A DNA stretch of 61,671 nucleotides from Pyrinomonadaceae bacterium (GTDB taxonomy: Bacteria > Acidobacteriota > Blastocatellia > Pyrinomonadales > Pyrinomonadaceae): the NCBI GenBank assembly GCA_014534425.1, contig JACVRN010000019.1, positions 1-61,671 of the forward strand, in the 5' to 3' direction. The notes beneath the pieces are model-generated. The model made no database searches. It was not told where the DNA came from and worked only from the letters and a program-made list of their open reading frames with translations. Shown here in pieces: positions 38,328 through 47,245 of this stretch. A program made the position numbers and the translations under genes. Every line of letters begins with the position of its first letter. Position 1 is the stretch's first letter.

Positions 38328-38420
38328 ATATAACAACTCGTTCGACCTCCGGCGCGGGCCGCGCGGCTTTCATCATCCCTCCGGGTTTTCAGGTGATACT
38401 TTCGGGCGTTCGTGTTATAT
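38328..38420 (+). repeat. attC-like site 3
   Basis: ATATAAC at 38328 and GTTATAT at 38414-38420 are perfect complements, extended to 8 bp by flanking C and G. The left box runs into AACAACTCGTTCGACC, matching site 2 at 14 of 16 bases. The 93-bp span contains GC-rich inner hairpin sequence (CCGGCGCGGGCCGCGCGG). It directly follows the DnaJ-like gene. Confidence 0.55.
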
Positions 38421-38476
38421 GTCTCATGATTTATGAAGCCGTAGCGCGGCCTTTACCGGAAGGAGCATCCCTGAAG

Positions 38477-39832
38477 ATGCGTAGAGCTTTGTTCGGAATC
38501 TGTTTTCTGGCTCTGTTGTTGGGAAACATGCCTGTCGTGGGCGTCAACGCCGAGAAGAATCTGGACGCCATGATTGAGCGCGAGCTTCAGTCGCTCGTCA
38601 CAATCTACAAGGCTTTGCACTCTGCGCCGGAGCTATCGCACTACGAGGCGAAAACCTCCGCCCTGCTGGCCGCAGAGCTTCGCTCGCTCGGCTACACAGT
38701 CACGGAGCGCATAGGTAAATACAGAAATCCTAAGTGGACTGGCTACGGGGTGGTCGGCGTGATGAAGAACGGCGAAGGCCCCGTAGTCCTAGTGCGCGCA
38801 GACATGGACGCGCTGCCCGTGGAAGAGAGGACGGGCCTGCCTTACGCCAGTCAGGTCAGAGTTAAAACGGACGCGGGCCAGGAAGTGGGCGTCATGCACG
38901 CCTGCGGCCATGACATACACGTCACGTCGCTCATAGGCACTGCTCGCATGCTTGCTGCGCTCAAAGACGAGTGGCGCGGAACCCTTGTGCTTGTGGGTCA
39001 GCCCGCAGAGGAGACGAGCGAAGGCGCAAGGGCCATGCTGGAGGACGGGCTGTATAACAAGGTGCCTAGGCCCGATTACGCTATAGCGCTTCACGACCAG
39101 GCGGACATAGAAGCGGGAAAGGTCGGTGTGACTCCGGGCTACGCGCTGGCGAACGTGACCTCCGTGGATGTCACGGTGCGCGGCATAGGCGGCCACGGAG
39201 CAAAGCCTGAAACCACCAAAGACCCCGTAGTCCTGGCGGCTCAAATCGTTCTCGCATTGCAAACCATAGTCAGCCGTGAGAACTCTCCGCTAGACCCTGC
39301 GGTCGTGACCGTTGGCTCAATCCACGGAGGCTCGCGCTATAACATCATCCCCGACGAAGTGAAATTGCAGCTTACCGTTCGCTCTTACAAAGAGGAGGTT
39401 CGGCAGAAGATACTCGCCAGCATTGAGCGAATAGCCCGTGGCATAGCACTGGCCGCAGGGCTTCCTGCCGAGCTTGCGCCCGTTGTTAAAGTGAATGAGG
39501 CGGAAATAAGCCTATCCACCTACAACGATCCGAAGCTGACGGAAAGGCTGTCGGGAATCTTTGCCAGAACGCTCGGCGCGCAGAACGTCATCGCTTACCC
39601 GCCCGCTATGGTGGGCGAAGACTTCGGGCGCTTCGGGCTTGAGGGAAATCAGATTCCTACGACACTGTTCTGGGTGGGCGCAGCCGACGCGTCCAAAGTG
39701 GAAGAGAGCAAACGCACGGGCAAACCGCTTCCGTCGCTGCACTCGCCGCTCTTTGCGCCCTTGCCTGAGCCTACGATTAGAACGGGCGTCAAGGCCATGA
39801 CGTCAGCCGTGCTGGAGTTGATGAAAAAATAG
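38477..39832 (+). CDS. Secreted M20 family amidohydrolase (peptidase M20D type)
   Basis: The 451-residue product has a signal peptide (RRALFGICFLALLLGNMPVV) and the M20D metal-site pattern: VRADMDALPVEE, MHACGHDIHVTSLIG (about 137-151), GQPAEETSEGARAM, and GEDFGRFG near the C-terminus. Members hydrolyse N-acyl amino acids such as hippurate or indole-acetyl amino acids, with two metal ions. The start ATG 38477 follows AAGGAG at 11 bp; the open frame reaches back to 38393 through the attC-like site, which is not expected to be coding. Here it would act in the periplasm or outside. Confidence 0.85.
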   Translation: MRRALFGICFLALLLGNMPVVGVNAEKNLDAMIERELQSLVTIYKALHSAPELSHYEAKTSALLAAELRSLGYTVTERIGKYRNPKWTGYGVVGVMKNGEGPVVLVRADMDALPVEERTGLPYASQVRVKTDAGQEVGVMHACGHDIHVTSLIGTARMLAALKDEWRGTLVLVGQPAEETSEGARAMLEDGLYNKVPRPDYAIALHDQADIEAGKVGVTPGYALANVTSVDVTVRGIGGHGAKPETTKDPVVLAAQIVLALQTIVSRENSPLDPAVVTVGSIHGGSRYNIIPDEVKLQLTVRSYKEEVRQKILASIERIARGIALAAGLPAELAPVVKVNEAEISLSTYNDPKLTERLSGIFARTLGAQNVIAYPPAMVGEDFGRFGLEGNQIPTTLFWVGAADASKVEESKRTGKPLPSLHSPLFAPLPEPTIRTGVKAMTSAVLELMKK

Positions 39833-39866
39833 CTCGCGCCATTTTCTTTTTGACGAGAGAAGAGAG

Positions 39867-40247
39867 ATGAAAGCTAAGCGACGTTTCACAAGCGACGTTG
39901 TGGCGGCCATACGCGACGGTAAAATCCTTGGGATTCGCGCAGGCACTCAGCCTCATCGCTTCATAGGCATCTGGGCCGTGGTGGTTGAAGGCCGCGTCTT
40001 CGTGCGCTCCTGGAGTTTGAAGCCGCGTAGCTGGTACAGAACTTTTCTGGAAGAGCCGCGCGGCACGATACAAGTTTTAGATAAAGAGATTCCCGTTCGC
40101 GCTGTTCATACACGAAGCGAGCGGCTGAAGAACGCAGTCAGCCGCGCTTATCTTGAAAAGTACAACACGCCCGGCTCCATCAAGTACGCCAAAGACATGG
40201 GGCGGGCTAAATCTCGCGCGACCACCACGGAGCTTGTGCCGCTCTGA
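39867..40247 (+). CDS. DUF2255 family protein
   Basis: The 126-residue protein shows the DUF2255 pattern: GIRAGTQPHRFIGIWAVVVE, VFVRSWSLKPRSWYRTFLEE and ITVQ-type strand GTIQVLDKEIPVRAVHTRS. These are small beta-barrel proteins related to flavin/pyridoxamine-oxidase folds; the function is not known. GAGAGA precedes the ATG. It lies 34 bp after the M20 gene and may be co-transcribed. Confidence 0.75.
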   Translation: MKAKRRFTSDVVAAIRDGKILGIRAGTQPHRFIGIWAVVVEGRVFVRSWSLKPRSWYRTFLEEPRGTIQVLDKEIPVRAVHTRSERLKNAVSRAYLEKYNTPGSIKYAKDMGRAKSRATTTELVPL

Positions 40248-40284
40248 ATATTAAGGTTTACATTCGGACATGACCGGATGAACA

Positions 40285-40360
40285 ACTATAGGGGCAGGAA
40301 CAAGTCCTCTGCCCGTGTATGTGGAGCAAAGACGGGCAGGGCTTGTCCCTGCCCCTACAG
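40285..40360. repeat. TAGGGGCAGGGACAAG dyad element
   Basis: Left arm (40285-40315) and right arm (40331-40360) are inverted copies of about 30 bases with three or four mismatches, family TAGGGGCAGGGACAAGYCCT, shared with the palindrome at 33097-33132. It lies between convergent genes, before an independent terminator hairpin. Confidence 0.65.
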
Positions 40361-40369
40361 GTATAGAAA

Positions 40370-40411
40370 TTGACCGCCATGCTTTTTCACTAGCGCGGCG
40401 GTCAAATTTTT
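40370..40411 (+). terminator. Intrinsic terminator with T-run
   Basis: TTGACCGCC (40370-40378) and GGCGGTCAA (40397-40405) form a 9-bp stem followed by ATTTTTT on the plus strand. It would end transcription of the DUF2255 gene. Its presence next to the dyad element suggests that the dyad is not required for termination here. Confidence 0.65.
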
Positions 40412-40437
40412 TACGCGAGGGTCTGCTTTAAAGGGCC

Positions 40438-40737
40438 TTACGGTTTCTTGTTGGCGTTCGTGTTGGCTTTGCCAGCGTTGGCGTTGCCGCTATTGGTCGA
40501 CTTGACGCCAGCCGTGTTGTCGTTGCCGTTGTTATTGGTCACGACTGCGGTGTTCGAAGGCACGGTGTTGCCGTTGGTGTTCGGCTTCATGTCGCTGTTG
40601 GACTCAACTACGCCGTTGCGCGTCGCATTGCTGTTCGCGGTGTTACCCGCAGAGCCGTTGTTCGTATTACTATCACCGCAAGCGCTCCACATGGCAGCCG
40701 CCACCAGTAAGCAGAGAGTCGCTATTGTTCGTCGCAT
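40438..40737 (-). CDS. Small asparagine-rich lipoprotein
   Basis: The 99-residue product has a signal peptide ending in a lipobox-like MWSAC (Cys about 20). The mature 80 residues are low-complexity, with about 23 Asn plus Thr, Gly, Ser and Ala (for example NTNGNTVPSNTAVVTNNNG), and no predicted core. The ribosome binding site AAGGAGC before the ATG is good. It is probably a disordered, outer-membrane-linked peptide; the codon run of AAC/AAT gives a quasi-repeat DNA sequence prone to slippage. Confidence 0.7.
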   Translation of the reverse strand: MRRTIATLCLLVAAAMWSACGDSNTNNGSAGNTANSNATRNGVVESNSDMKPNTNGNTVPSNTAVVTNNNGNDNTAGVKSTNSGNANAGKANTNANKKP

Positions 40738-40957
40738 ATTTGCTCCTTCTAATCTGAATTGATGTTTTGCTTCTGCATGTCCTTAACACACTCAGGCGCT
40801 AAAATACCCACCCACCTGTACGGTTTCAATATTACGTCTGAACAGCTTTCGCACCTTTCACCATTACCAAGCAAAGCGCTTGCCAGAGACGACACGTTGA
40901 AGAATTAACTACTAATTGAATTTAAGACTGAAGTTGGTTCTGGTATGCTTGCTCTCT

Positions 40958-41755
40958 ATGACTGATTCAATGCCTGCCATTTTCTTCGGGCACGGGAACC
41001 CCATGAACGCGCTGCTCAGGAACGGCTACACGGAGGGGTGGGCGGCCATAGGAGCGCGTATTCCTAAACCCAAAGCGGTGCTTGCGGTCTCAGCGCACTG
41101 GTACATTCCGGGAACGGCTGTGACGAATAACGCGCGGCCCCGAACCATACATGACTTCGGAGGCTTCCCGCGAGAGCTTTATCAGATAGAATACCCCGCG
41201 CCCGGAAGCCTTGAGCTAGCCCTGCGCGTGCAGGAGTTACTTCGGCCAACGCCCGTCGCATTGGATGAAAGCTGGGGATTGGATCACGGCACATGGTCTG
41301 TGCTCTGCCACGTCTTCCCCGAAGCGGACGTTCCCATAGTGCAACTCAGTATTGACGAGACACAACCGCCGGAATTTCACTACCGCCTGGGAAAACTTCT
41401 GACGCCCTTGCGCGACGAAGGCGTTTTGATTGCGGGTAGCGGAAACCTTGTTCACAACCTGCACACCTACGCGTGGGGCAGGCACCGTGTAGAGCCTTTC
41501 GACTGGGCTGTGAGGTTTGAGAATCAGGCGCGGGAGTTTCTGCGAAGCGGCGAGGATGCGCCTCTGGTCAATTATGAAGAGTTAGGACGCGACGCGCAGC
41601 TTTCCATCCCCACGCCGGATCATTACCTGCCCCTGCTCTACGTCATGGCAACTCGCAGAGATGGAGACGAAGTCAGCTTTCCGGTGGAAGGCGTTGACGG
41701 CGGCTCCGTCTCCATGCTCACGGTTCAAATTGGAGCGACAAATGAGAATCCCTAA
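40958..41755 (+). CDS. ygiD: 4,5-DOPA dioxygenase extradiol-type protein (LigB fold)
   Basis: The 265-residue product belongs to the LigB-like class III extradiol dioxygenases of the YgiD/DOPA-dioxygenase group. Metal-site segments are FFGHGNPMNAL at the start, AVSAHWYIPG, LDHGTWSVL, and GSGNLVHNLH. The ring-cleaved substrate in vivo is unknown; bacterial YgiD acts on DOPA-like catechols. ATG 40958 (MTDSMPAIFFG) fits the family length; the open frame back to a TTG at 40916 adds 14 residues unlike the family. Its stop overlaps the start of the next gene by 14 bp, so the two are co-transcribed. Confidence 0.85.
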   Translation: MTDSMPAIFFGHGNPMNALLRNGYTEGWAAIGARIPKPKAVLAVSAHWYIPGTAVTNNARPRTIHDFGGFPRELYQIEYPAPGSLELALRVQELLRPTPVALDESWGLDHGTWSVLCHVFPEADVPIVQLSIDETQPPEFHYRLGKLLTPLRDEGVLIAGSGNLVHNLHTYAWGRHRVEPFDWAVRFENQAREFLRSGEDAPLVNYEELGRDAQLSIPTPDHYLPLLYVMATRRDGDEVSFPVEGVDGGSVSMLTVQIGATNENP

Positions 41756-43652
41756 AGCCAGCCCGAAAGCAAACTCTCTTCTTCGGGCCAACTTTCTTCT
41801 TACAGCCTACGCGATTTTCATAATCCTTTTAGCGCAACCACTCTCCGCTCAACAGGCGCAGACCGAGGCTCCAAAAGATTTCGAGCGCACGGAGAAGATG
41901 ATTGAGATGCGCGACGGCGTGCGCCTCTACACAGCCATCTATACGCCCAGGAATCAGAGCGGGCCGCTTCCGATTATCATGGAGCGCACGCCTTACGGCA
42001 TCGGCTGGACGGCGCAGGTGGTGAGCAACGCTTTCCTGAAAGCCGCGCTCGGCGGCGAGCCGTACATACTAGTTTTTCAGGACATACGCGGGCGCTTCAA
42101 ATCCGAAGGGCAGTTCGTCATGACGCGCCCGCCGCGCAGCAACCCGAACGACCCGAAGGCGATTGACGAGGGCACGGATACTTACGACACGATTGACTGG
42201 CTCGTTAAAAATGTTCCGAACAACAACGGGCGCGTGGGCATGGTTGGCACATCTTATGACGGCTGGCTGGTGGTGATGGCTACGCTTGAGCCTCATCCGG
42301 CTCTGAAGGCTGCTGTCGAACAGGCCACGCCCGCAGACATGTTCATGGGCGACGACTTTCATCACAACGGCGCTTTCCGCTTGAGCTACGGCTTTGAGTA
42401 CGCCTACATGATGGAATCCTCTAACGAGAACGAGAGCTTCAAGTTCGGCACCTATGATACCTACGAATGGTACTTGCGGCTTGGCGCGCTCTCAAACGCC
42501 GACGCCAAATATTTTCACGGAAAGCTTCCCTCCTGGAATGACTTCGTGGGACACCCTAACTACGACTCGTTCTGGAAAGCCAGAGCGCTCGCGTACCAGC
42601 TAAAGCGCCCACTGGTTCCGATTATGCACGTAGCGGGCTGGTGGGATCAGGAAGATTTCTACGGGCCTGTCAAAGCGTACGAGACGCTGGAAAAGTCGGA
42701 CACGAATCACCTGAACTATCTGGTCGTAGGCCCCTGGAATCATGGCGGGTGGGACGGAGGCGCGGGCGAAAAGCTCGGCAACGTCAACTTCGGCAGCGCG
42801 ACAAGTAAATACTTCCGAGACAAGATTCGCGCGGAATGGTTCGCGCACTTTCTGAAAGGAAGCAAGGACTTCAATCAGCCCGAAGCCATGACCTTTCAGA
42901 CGGGAGCCAACAAGTGGATGTCTTATGATTCGTGGCCGCCGCGCAAGGAGGTCGCTTACCGCAATCTCTATTTTCAAAGCAATGGCCGCCTCTCCTTTAA
43001 TCCTCCTGCGGACATTGCGCCCACTGCCTTTGACAGCTACGTTTCAGACCCGCAGCATCCGGTTCCCTATCGCCCGCGCCCCGTCGAGGCCACTTATAAC
43101 CCGACGGCTCAGGGCGGCTCGCGCTGGTACACATGGCTGCTCGAAGACCAGCGCTTCGTGCACAACCGCCCGGACGTTTTAACCTGGGTGACGGATACTT
43201 TGACGGAGGACATTGTCATCTCCGGCGACATAGCCGCGCATCTCTTTGCCTCGACCACGGGCACGGACAGCGATTGGATTGTGAAGCTGATAGACGTTTA
43301 CCCTGAGTCTTATCCGCAAGACCCGAAGATGGGAGGCTACCAGTTGATGGTCGCCAACGAAATCCTGCGCGGTCGGTTCCGCAAGAGCTTTGAAACGCCC
43401 TTGCCCATCACGCCCAATCAGGTCACGGAGTACACAGTAGACCTTCACACCTCGAATCATCGCTTTCTCAAAGGCCACAAGATAATGGTTCAGGTGCAGA
43501 GCAGTTGGTTCCCGCTCTACGACCGCAACCCGCAAAAGTTTGTGCCGAACATCTACATGGCTAAAGACAGCGATTATCAAGCGGCCACGCAGCGCATCTA
43601 CCGCTCAAGGCGGTTCCCGTCCTACGTCAGGGTTCCGGTAGCGAGCCGTTAA
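41742..43652 (+). CDS. Secreted CocE/NonD family hydrolase (S15-like)
   Basis: The 636-residue protein has a signal peptide (LLTAYAIFIILLAQPLSAQQ) and the alpha/beta-hydrolase domain of X-Pro dipeptidyl-peptidase (S15) and cocaine-esterase-like proteins: MRDGVRLYTAIYTP, VFQDIRGRFKSEGQF, then GTSYDGWL with the nucleophile Ser near residue 170, followed by the C-terminal beta-sandwich (TLTEDIVISGDIAAHLF ... YRSRRFPSYVRVPV). It should hydrolyse peptides or acyl esters outside the cytoplasm. ATG 41742 lies after TGGAG; starts further upstream would be inside the dioxygenase gene. Confidence 0.85.
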   Translation: MRIPKASPKANSLLRANFLLTAYAIFIILLAQPLSAQQAQTEAPKDFERTEKMIEMRDGVRLYTAIYTPRNQSGPLPIIMERTPYGIGWTAQVVSNAFLKAALGGEPYILVFQDIRGRFKSEGQFVMTRPPRSNPNDPKAIDEGTDTYDTIDWLVKNVPNNNGRVGMVGTSYDGWLVVMATLEPHPALKAAVEQATPADMFMGDDFHHNGAFRLSYGFEYAYMMESSNENESFKFGTYDTYEWYLRLGALSNADAKYFHGKLPSWNDFVGHPNYDSFWKARALAYQLKRPLVPIMHVAGWWDQEDFYGPVKAYETLEKSDTNHLNYLVVGPWNHGGWDGGAGEKLGNVNFGSATSKYFRDKIRAEWFAHFLKGSKDFNQPEAMTFQTGANKWMSYDSWPPRKEVAYRNLYFQSNGRLSFNPPADIAPTAFDSYVSDPQHPVPYRPRPVEATYNPTAQGGSRWYTWLLEDQRFVHNRPDVLTWVTDTLTEDIVISGDIAAHLFASTTGTDSDWIVKLIDVYPESYPQDPKMGGYQLMVANEILRGRFRKSFETPLPITPNQVTEYTVDLHTSNHRFLKGHKIMVQVQSSWFPLYDRNPQKFVPNIYMAKDSDYQAATQRIYRSRRFPSYVRVPVASR

Positions 43653-43665
43653 ATTAGAGATAAAC

Positions 43666-44367
43666 ATGAGCGCCACAATCAAAAAACTCTGGCAGAGCAT
43701 AGGCGGCAAGCCACCATCCTTTCGATACAGCGAAGAGGATTTCCGCCAGGTCTTCCAGCAGAATCTTGAAACCTGTACGTGGGAGCCGCACACGCTCTAC
43801 AGCGTCTTCACTCAATACGACCAGGAATATTATCTGGCGCAACGTGAGGCTTTCCTTCACAAGTACAGGTGCTTTTATGCGGTCGCCAAAACAATCTTGC
43901 CTCGCAAGCTGATAGAGCTTGGAACCTGTGCTGGCTCAAGCGCAGATGCCTACCTGAGCGGCGCGCCCGAAGCTGCGTACATAGGTCTGGACGTATTCGG
44001 CGAGAACGTGCGCCACGACGACCAATCGCCCTGGAAGCCTTACGAGATTGCAAAGCAGTTGTTTAAAGCCAGAGGCTATAAAAACTGCAAGCTCCTTCGC
44101 GCAGACCTTCGGACGTTAGAACGCCTGCCATCTAAAGCTGACATGGTGGTCGTTGACGCCGCGCACGATTTTGAGAATGAATACGCAGACCTGAAGCTGG
44201 CACTGACGGCAGACCCCGCCTTTATTTTCGTTGACGATGCTGCGGACGAGTTGCAGGCCAAGCCCGCGATTGAAAAGTTTCTGGCGGAAGACCTGAAGGA
44301 GCGAGTCGATTACAGGATCAGCATTGATTACATGGGCGGCGGCCTGGTCATTAGATTAAAGAAGTAG
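43666..44367 (+). CDS. Class I SAM-dependent methyltransferase-like protein
   Basis: The 233-residue protein has the Rossmann methyltransferase order: KLIELGTCAGSSADAYL (motif I, about 79-95), AAYIGLDVFGEN (motif post-I), LRADLRTLERL, and MVVVDAAHDFENEYADLKLA (motif II, VVDAAHDF with D-x-x-H), typical of Methyltransf_24-type O-methyltransferases that act on small or sugar acceptors. Acceptor unknown. It starts 13 bp after the hydrolase gene in the same direction. Confidence 0.8.
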   Translation: MSATIKKLWQSIGGKPPSFRYSEEDFRQVFQQNLETCTWEPHTLYSVFTQYDQEYYLAQREAFLHKYRCFYAVAKTILPRKLIELGTCAGSSADAYLSGAPEAAYIGLDVFGENVRHDDQSPWKPYEIAKQLFKARGYKNCKLLRADLRTLERLPSKADMVVVDAAHDFENEYADLKLALTADPAFIFVDDAADELQAKPAIEKFLAEDLKERVDYRISIDYMGGGLVIRLKK

Positions 44368-44385
44368 AACTCTCATAGGCACCAC

Positions 44386-45609
44386 ATGAAGAGAACCAAT
44401 CGCAGAGACTTTCTCAAACACAGCATGCTTGCGGCGACGGCGCTCGCCGCCTCGCCTCTCGCTTCTTTGCTTGCATCTACGCGGCTTGCTCGCGTGACGG
44501 GCGCGCCTAAGAAAATCATCATTGCGGGCGCGGGCCTCGCAGGGTTGGTCGCAGCCTATGAACTCAAACAGGCGGGCCATGACGTGACGGTTATCGAAGC
44601 GCGAAAGCGAGCAGGCGGGCGCGTGTTCACGATGCGCGAGCCGTTCGCGGACGGCCTCTATGCTGAAGGCGGAGCGACACGAATCAACGTGAAGCACAAC
44701 CTGACGCGCAGGTACATAAAGCAGTTCGAGCTTGAGACGCTGCCCTTTTATCCTACGAGCGAACACTTCACTACTTTGAATAAGGGCGAGCGTCGTGAAG
44801 CCGACTGGGATAAGTTCACAAACGAAATCCGAAACGTCATAGGGCTTGGCAAGCGCGAGGACTGGATTAAGATTCAAGGCGGCAACGACCTGCTGCCTTC
44901 CGCTTTCGCCAAGCGGCTGGGGAGCGCAATCATCTACGACGCGCCGGTCAGGCGAATAGAGCAGGACGAGCGCGGCGTCAGCGTCAGCTTTTCTCGCGGC
45001 AGCGCTATGGAAAAGATAAGGGGCGACTATCTTGTTTGCGCCATCCCCTTCTCTACTCTCAGGCGGGTCACAATCTCGCCGCAGTTCTCTCAGGCGAAGC
45101 AGCAGATAATAGAGCAACTGGAACACGACTCGGCCTCGCGCGTCTTTCTTCAAGTCCGCAGCCGCTTCTGGAAGGAACAGAAGGCCAACGGCTACGCGAT
45201 TGCGGAGCAGTCTATTGAGATTTGGGATTCGACGCTCACACAGCCCGGAACGCGCGGCATCCTGCAAACTTACTTGCGATATTCTAATTCGGAAAGGCTC
45301 ACGGAGATGCAGGAGCAAGAGCGCGTGAGCGTGACCGTTGAGCGTATGGAGCAGGTCTTTCCGGGGACGCGCAGCAACTTTGAAAAGGGCATCTCGAAAT
45401 GCTGGAGCGAAGACGAGTGGTCGCGCGGCGCGTGGGTTCACCCGGACGAGAACGCTCTGCCCTTAATCGTCAAACCCGAAGGGCGCGTCTACTTCGCGGG
45501 CGACCACGCCTCTCGCCAGCCTTCATGGATGCAGGGCGCGCTCGAATCCGGCCTGCGCGTGGTGAAAGAGATTGACGAAGCCGCTCAAACTGCAACGGCC
45601 TTCAGTTAG
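44386..45609 (+). CDS. Tat-exported FAD-dependent amine oxidase
   Basis: The 407-residue protein has a twin-arginine signal (TNRRDFLKHSMLAATALAAS), then the FAD-binding GAGLAGLVAAYELKQAGHDV (about 48-67), the GG-motif (RKRAGGRVFT), and the C-terminal FAD segment EGRVYFAGDHAS. It belongs to the flavin amine oxidase superfamily, which oxidises amines or phytoene-like lipids; the family also covers L-amino-acid oxidases. Substrate unknown. Folded export with bound FAD would fit the Tat signal. Its 3' end overlaps the stop of the convergent transglycosylase gene by eight bases. Confidence 0.88.
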   Translation: MKRTNRRDFLKHSMLAATALAASPLASLLASTRLARVTGAPKKIIIAGAGLAGLVAAYELKQAGHDVTVIEARKRAGGRVFTMREPFADGLYAEGGATRINVKHNLTRRYIKQFELETLPFYPTSEHFTTLNKGERREADWDKFTNEIRNVIGLGKREDWIKIQGGNDLLPSAFAKRLGSAIIYDAPVRRIEQDERGVSVSFSRGSAMEKIRGDYLVCAIPFSTLRRVTISPQFSQAKQQIIEQLEHDSASRVFLQVRSRFWKEQKANGYAIAEQSIEIWDSTLTQPGTRGILQTYLRYSNSERLTEMQEQERVSVTVERMEQVFPGTRSNFEKGISKCWSEDEWSRGAWVHPDENALPLIVKPEGRVYFAGDHASRQPSWMQGALESGLRVVKEIDEAAQTATAFS

Positions 45610-47122
45610 CCACGAACTGCTTGTAATGCTCGAAGCGCTCAAGTATGAGCGTGACGTAGTTGACAGGCTCAAGCCCGCGACAGAAACCGAACTTCACCAC
45701 GGGGTCTGTGGAATACTGCTGCGTTGATTTCTGCAACAGCCAGTAGGAAACGTCAGACCAGACGTTCGGGTCGCCGCCGTACTTTTTCGCAAGGCGCTGC
45801 GCGTCCTGAACGTGACCGGCTCCGGTGTTGTAAGAAGCCAGTATGAACTTCAGCCGCTCCGCGTCATCCGGTATCTGGTCGCTCCAAAATTCGTTCAGCC
45901 ACTTCAGGAACCTGACTGCCCCCTGAATGTTCTCTTCGGGGTTGAGCGCGTTTCGCACGCCGTATTGCCTGGCGGTCGCGGGCATCAGTTGAAGAAGACC
46001 CGTCGCGCCCGCCCAACTGCGCGCGTCCGGCTTGAAGCGAGACTCCTGAAACGTCTGCGCGGCCAGCAGCCGCCAGTCCCAGTTAAGCTCCGCCGAATAT
46101 CTTTTGAGCAAGTCGTCAAACTGGCAGAGCTTGCCCGTAGCGGAAGTCAAATACTCGCTCTCCATGCGCTCAAGGTACTTCCGCCGGTCTACGAAATAAC
46201 GTTTATAAAGCTGGTCAAAGAGCGCGCCGTTCTTCTTTTCATCTATCCAGTTGTTAAGCTCTGCGAGCAACTCGCTGGAATTTTTTCTGACGGCCCAGGT
46301 GACGCTGTGCGAGCGGCCCACAATCGGCCTGACCTTCAGGTTCTTGAACTCAGCTTCCTTCAACTGCGCCAGATTATCCTGCATCACTGTGAACTGGACT
46401 TCGCCTCTGGCTACCTTCTGAGCCAGAGCTTCATCCTGAATCTCTCCCTCCATCTCTACGACATTGATGTCGCCGGAGATGTTATCGGCCAACTCTACGA
46501 GCGTTCTCTTGTACGGAGACTTCTGCGGCAGAGTGACGGTCTGACCTGCTAGCTGCGCGGGCTTTGTTATCAAGCGAGCCTGTATATCAACCTCCGGCAA
46601 CTCGTCCGCAGGGCCTGGCTTCATGGCCTGCTCCGTTCCCTTGCCCGCAGTCTCCGGCGCTCCCTCCTGCTGCACCAGCGCAGGCTCCGTGCGATAGAGC
46701 GCGCGTGTGAAAGAGACGTTCACTTCGTCCTCCGGCGTAGGCACAAGACGGCCTGCGGCTATGTCGCCCTCGCCGCCATTGAGCAAGGAGTAGATGCTTT
46801 TACGGTCTGTCACGACCAGCATCTTGAGCGTAAGCCCACGCTCTTTGGCGAAAGTCTGCAACAACTCGTATTCATAGCCTAGCGGCTCGCCCTTGTATAT
46901 GAAATAGCTTGTCGAATTGTAAGGAGCCAGAACGGTGAGCGTGCCTCGCTCCTTTATCCCCTGAAGGTCGCGCCGTATGGGCTGAACCATAGGCACGCCT
47001 GTGCGCCGGTCAATCGGGTCTACCGCCGCGATTTCCGGTGCCTTATGCCGCTTACACGAAAGCGCGACGATGAAAAGAGCAGCACACAGGATGAGCAGAA
47101 AAACTCTTGGCCGGGTACTCAT
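45602..47122 (-). CDS. mltF: Membrane-bound lytic transglycosylase MltF-type lipoprotein
   Basis: The 506-residue product has a lipobox (IVALSC, Cys about 23). The N-terminal part is a periplasmic solute-binding family 3 domain (LTVLAPYNSTSYFIYKGEPL, GYEYELLQTFAKERGLTL), the C-terminal part an SLT domain with catalytic Glu in TFQESRFKPDARSWAGATG near residue 358 and LMPATARQYGV. MltF-type enzymes cleave the glycan strands of peptidoglycan and their binding domain senses muropeptides. An insertion rich in Pro/Glu (about 155-190) separates the lobes. I start at ATG 47122 (MSTRPRV), which begins the signal; an in-frame upstream ATG exists at 47185. Confidence 0.85.
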   Translation of the reverse strand: MSTRPRVFLLILCAALFIVALSCKRHKAPEIAAVDPIDRRTGVPMVQPIRRDLQGIKERGTLTVLAPYNSTSYFIYKGEPLGYEYELLQTFAKERGLTLKMLVVTDRKSIYSLLNGGEGDIAAGRLVPTPEDEVNVSFTRALYRTEPALVQQEGAPETAGKGTEQAMKPGPADELPEVDIQARLITKPAQLAGQTVTLPQKSPYKRTLVELADNISGDINVVEMEGEIQDEALAQKVARGEVQFTVMQDNLAQLKEAEFKNLKVRPIVGRSHSVTWAVRKNSSELLAELNNWIDEKKNGALFDQLYKRYFVDRRKYLERMESEYLTSATGKLCQFDDLLKRYSAELNWDWRLLAAQTFQESRFKPDARSWAGATGLLQLMPATARQYGVRNALNPEENIQGAVRFLKWLNEFWSDQIPDDAERLKFILASYNTGAGHVQDAQRLAKKYGGDPNVWSDVSYWLLQKSTQQYSTDPVVKFGFCRGLEPVNYVTLILERFEHYKQFVAN

Positions 47123-47245
47123 ACGCTTATCATTCCAGACTGAACTGATAAAGCCCGTTCTAGTGATTTGTGTCTGGTAAAGCAAGAGGGGAAGCCCGAG
47201 GGAACGGAAAAACTAGAGAGCTTTTATTCCAAAATCCGGCATAAG

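Noticed and set aside
44356..45441. 361-codon minus-strand frame
   Set aside because: Antisense to the Tat-exported amine oxidase, which has all expected motifs.
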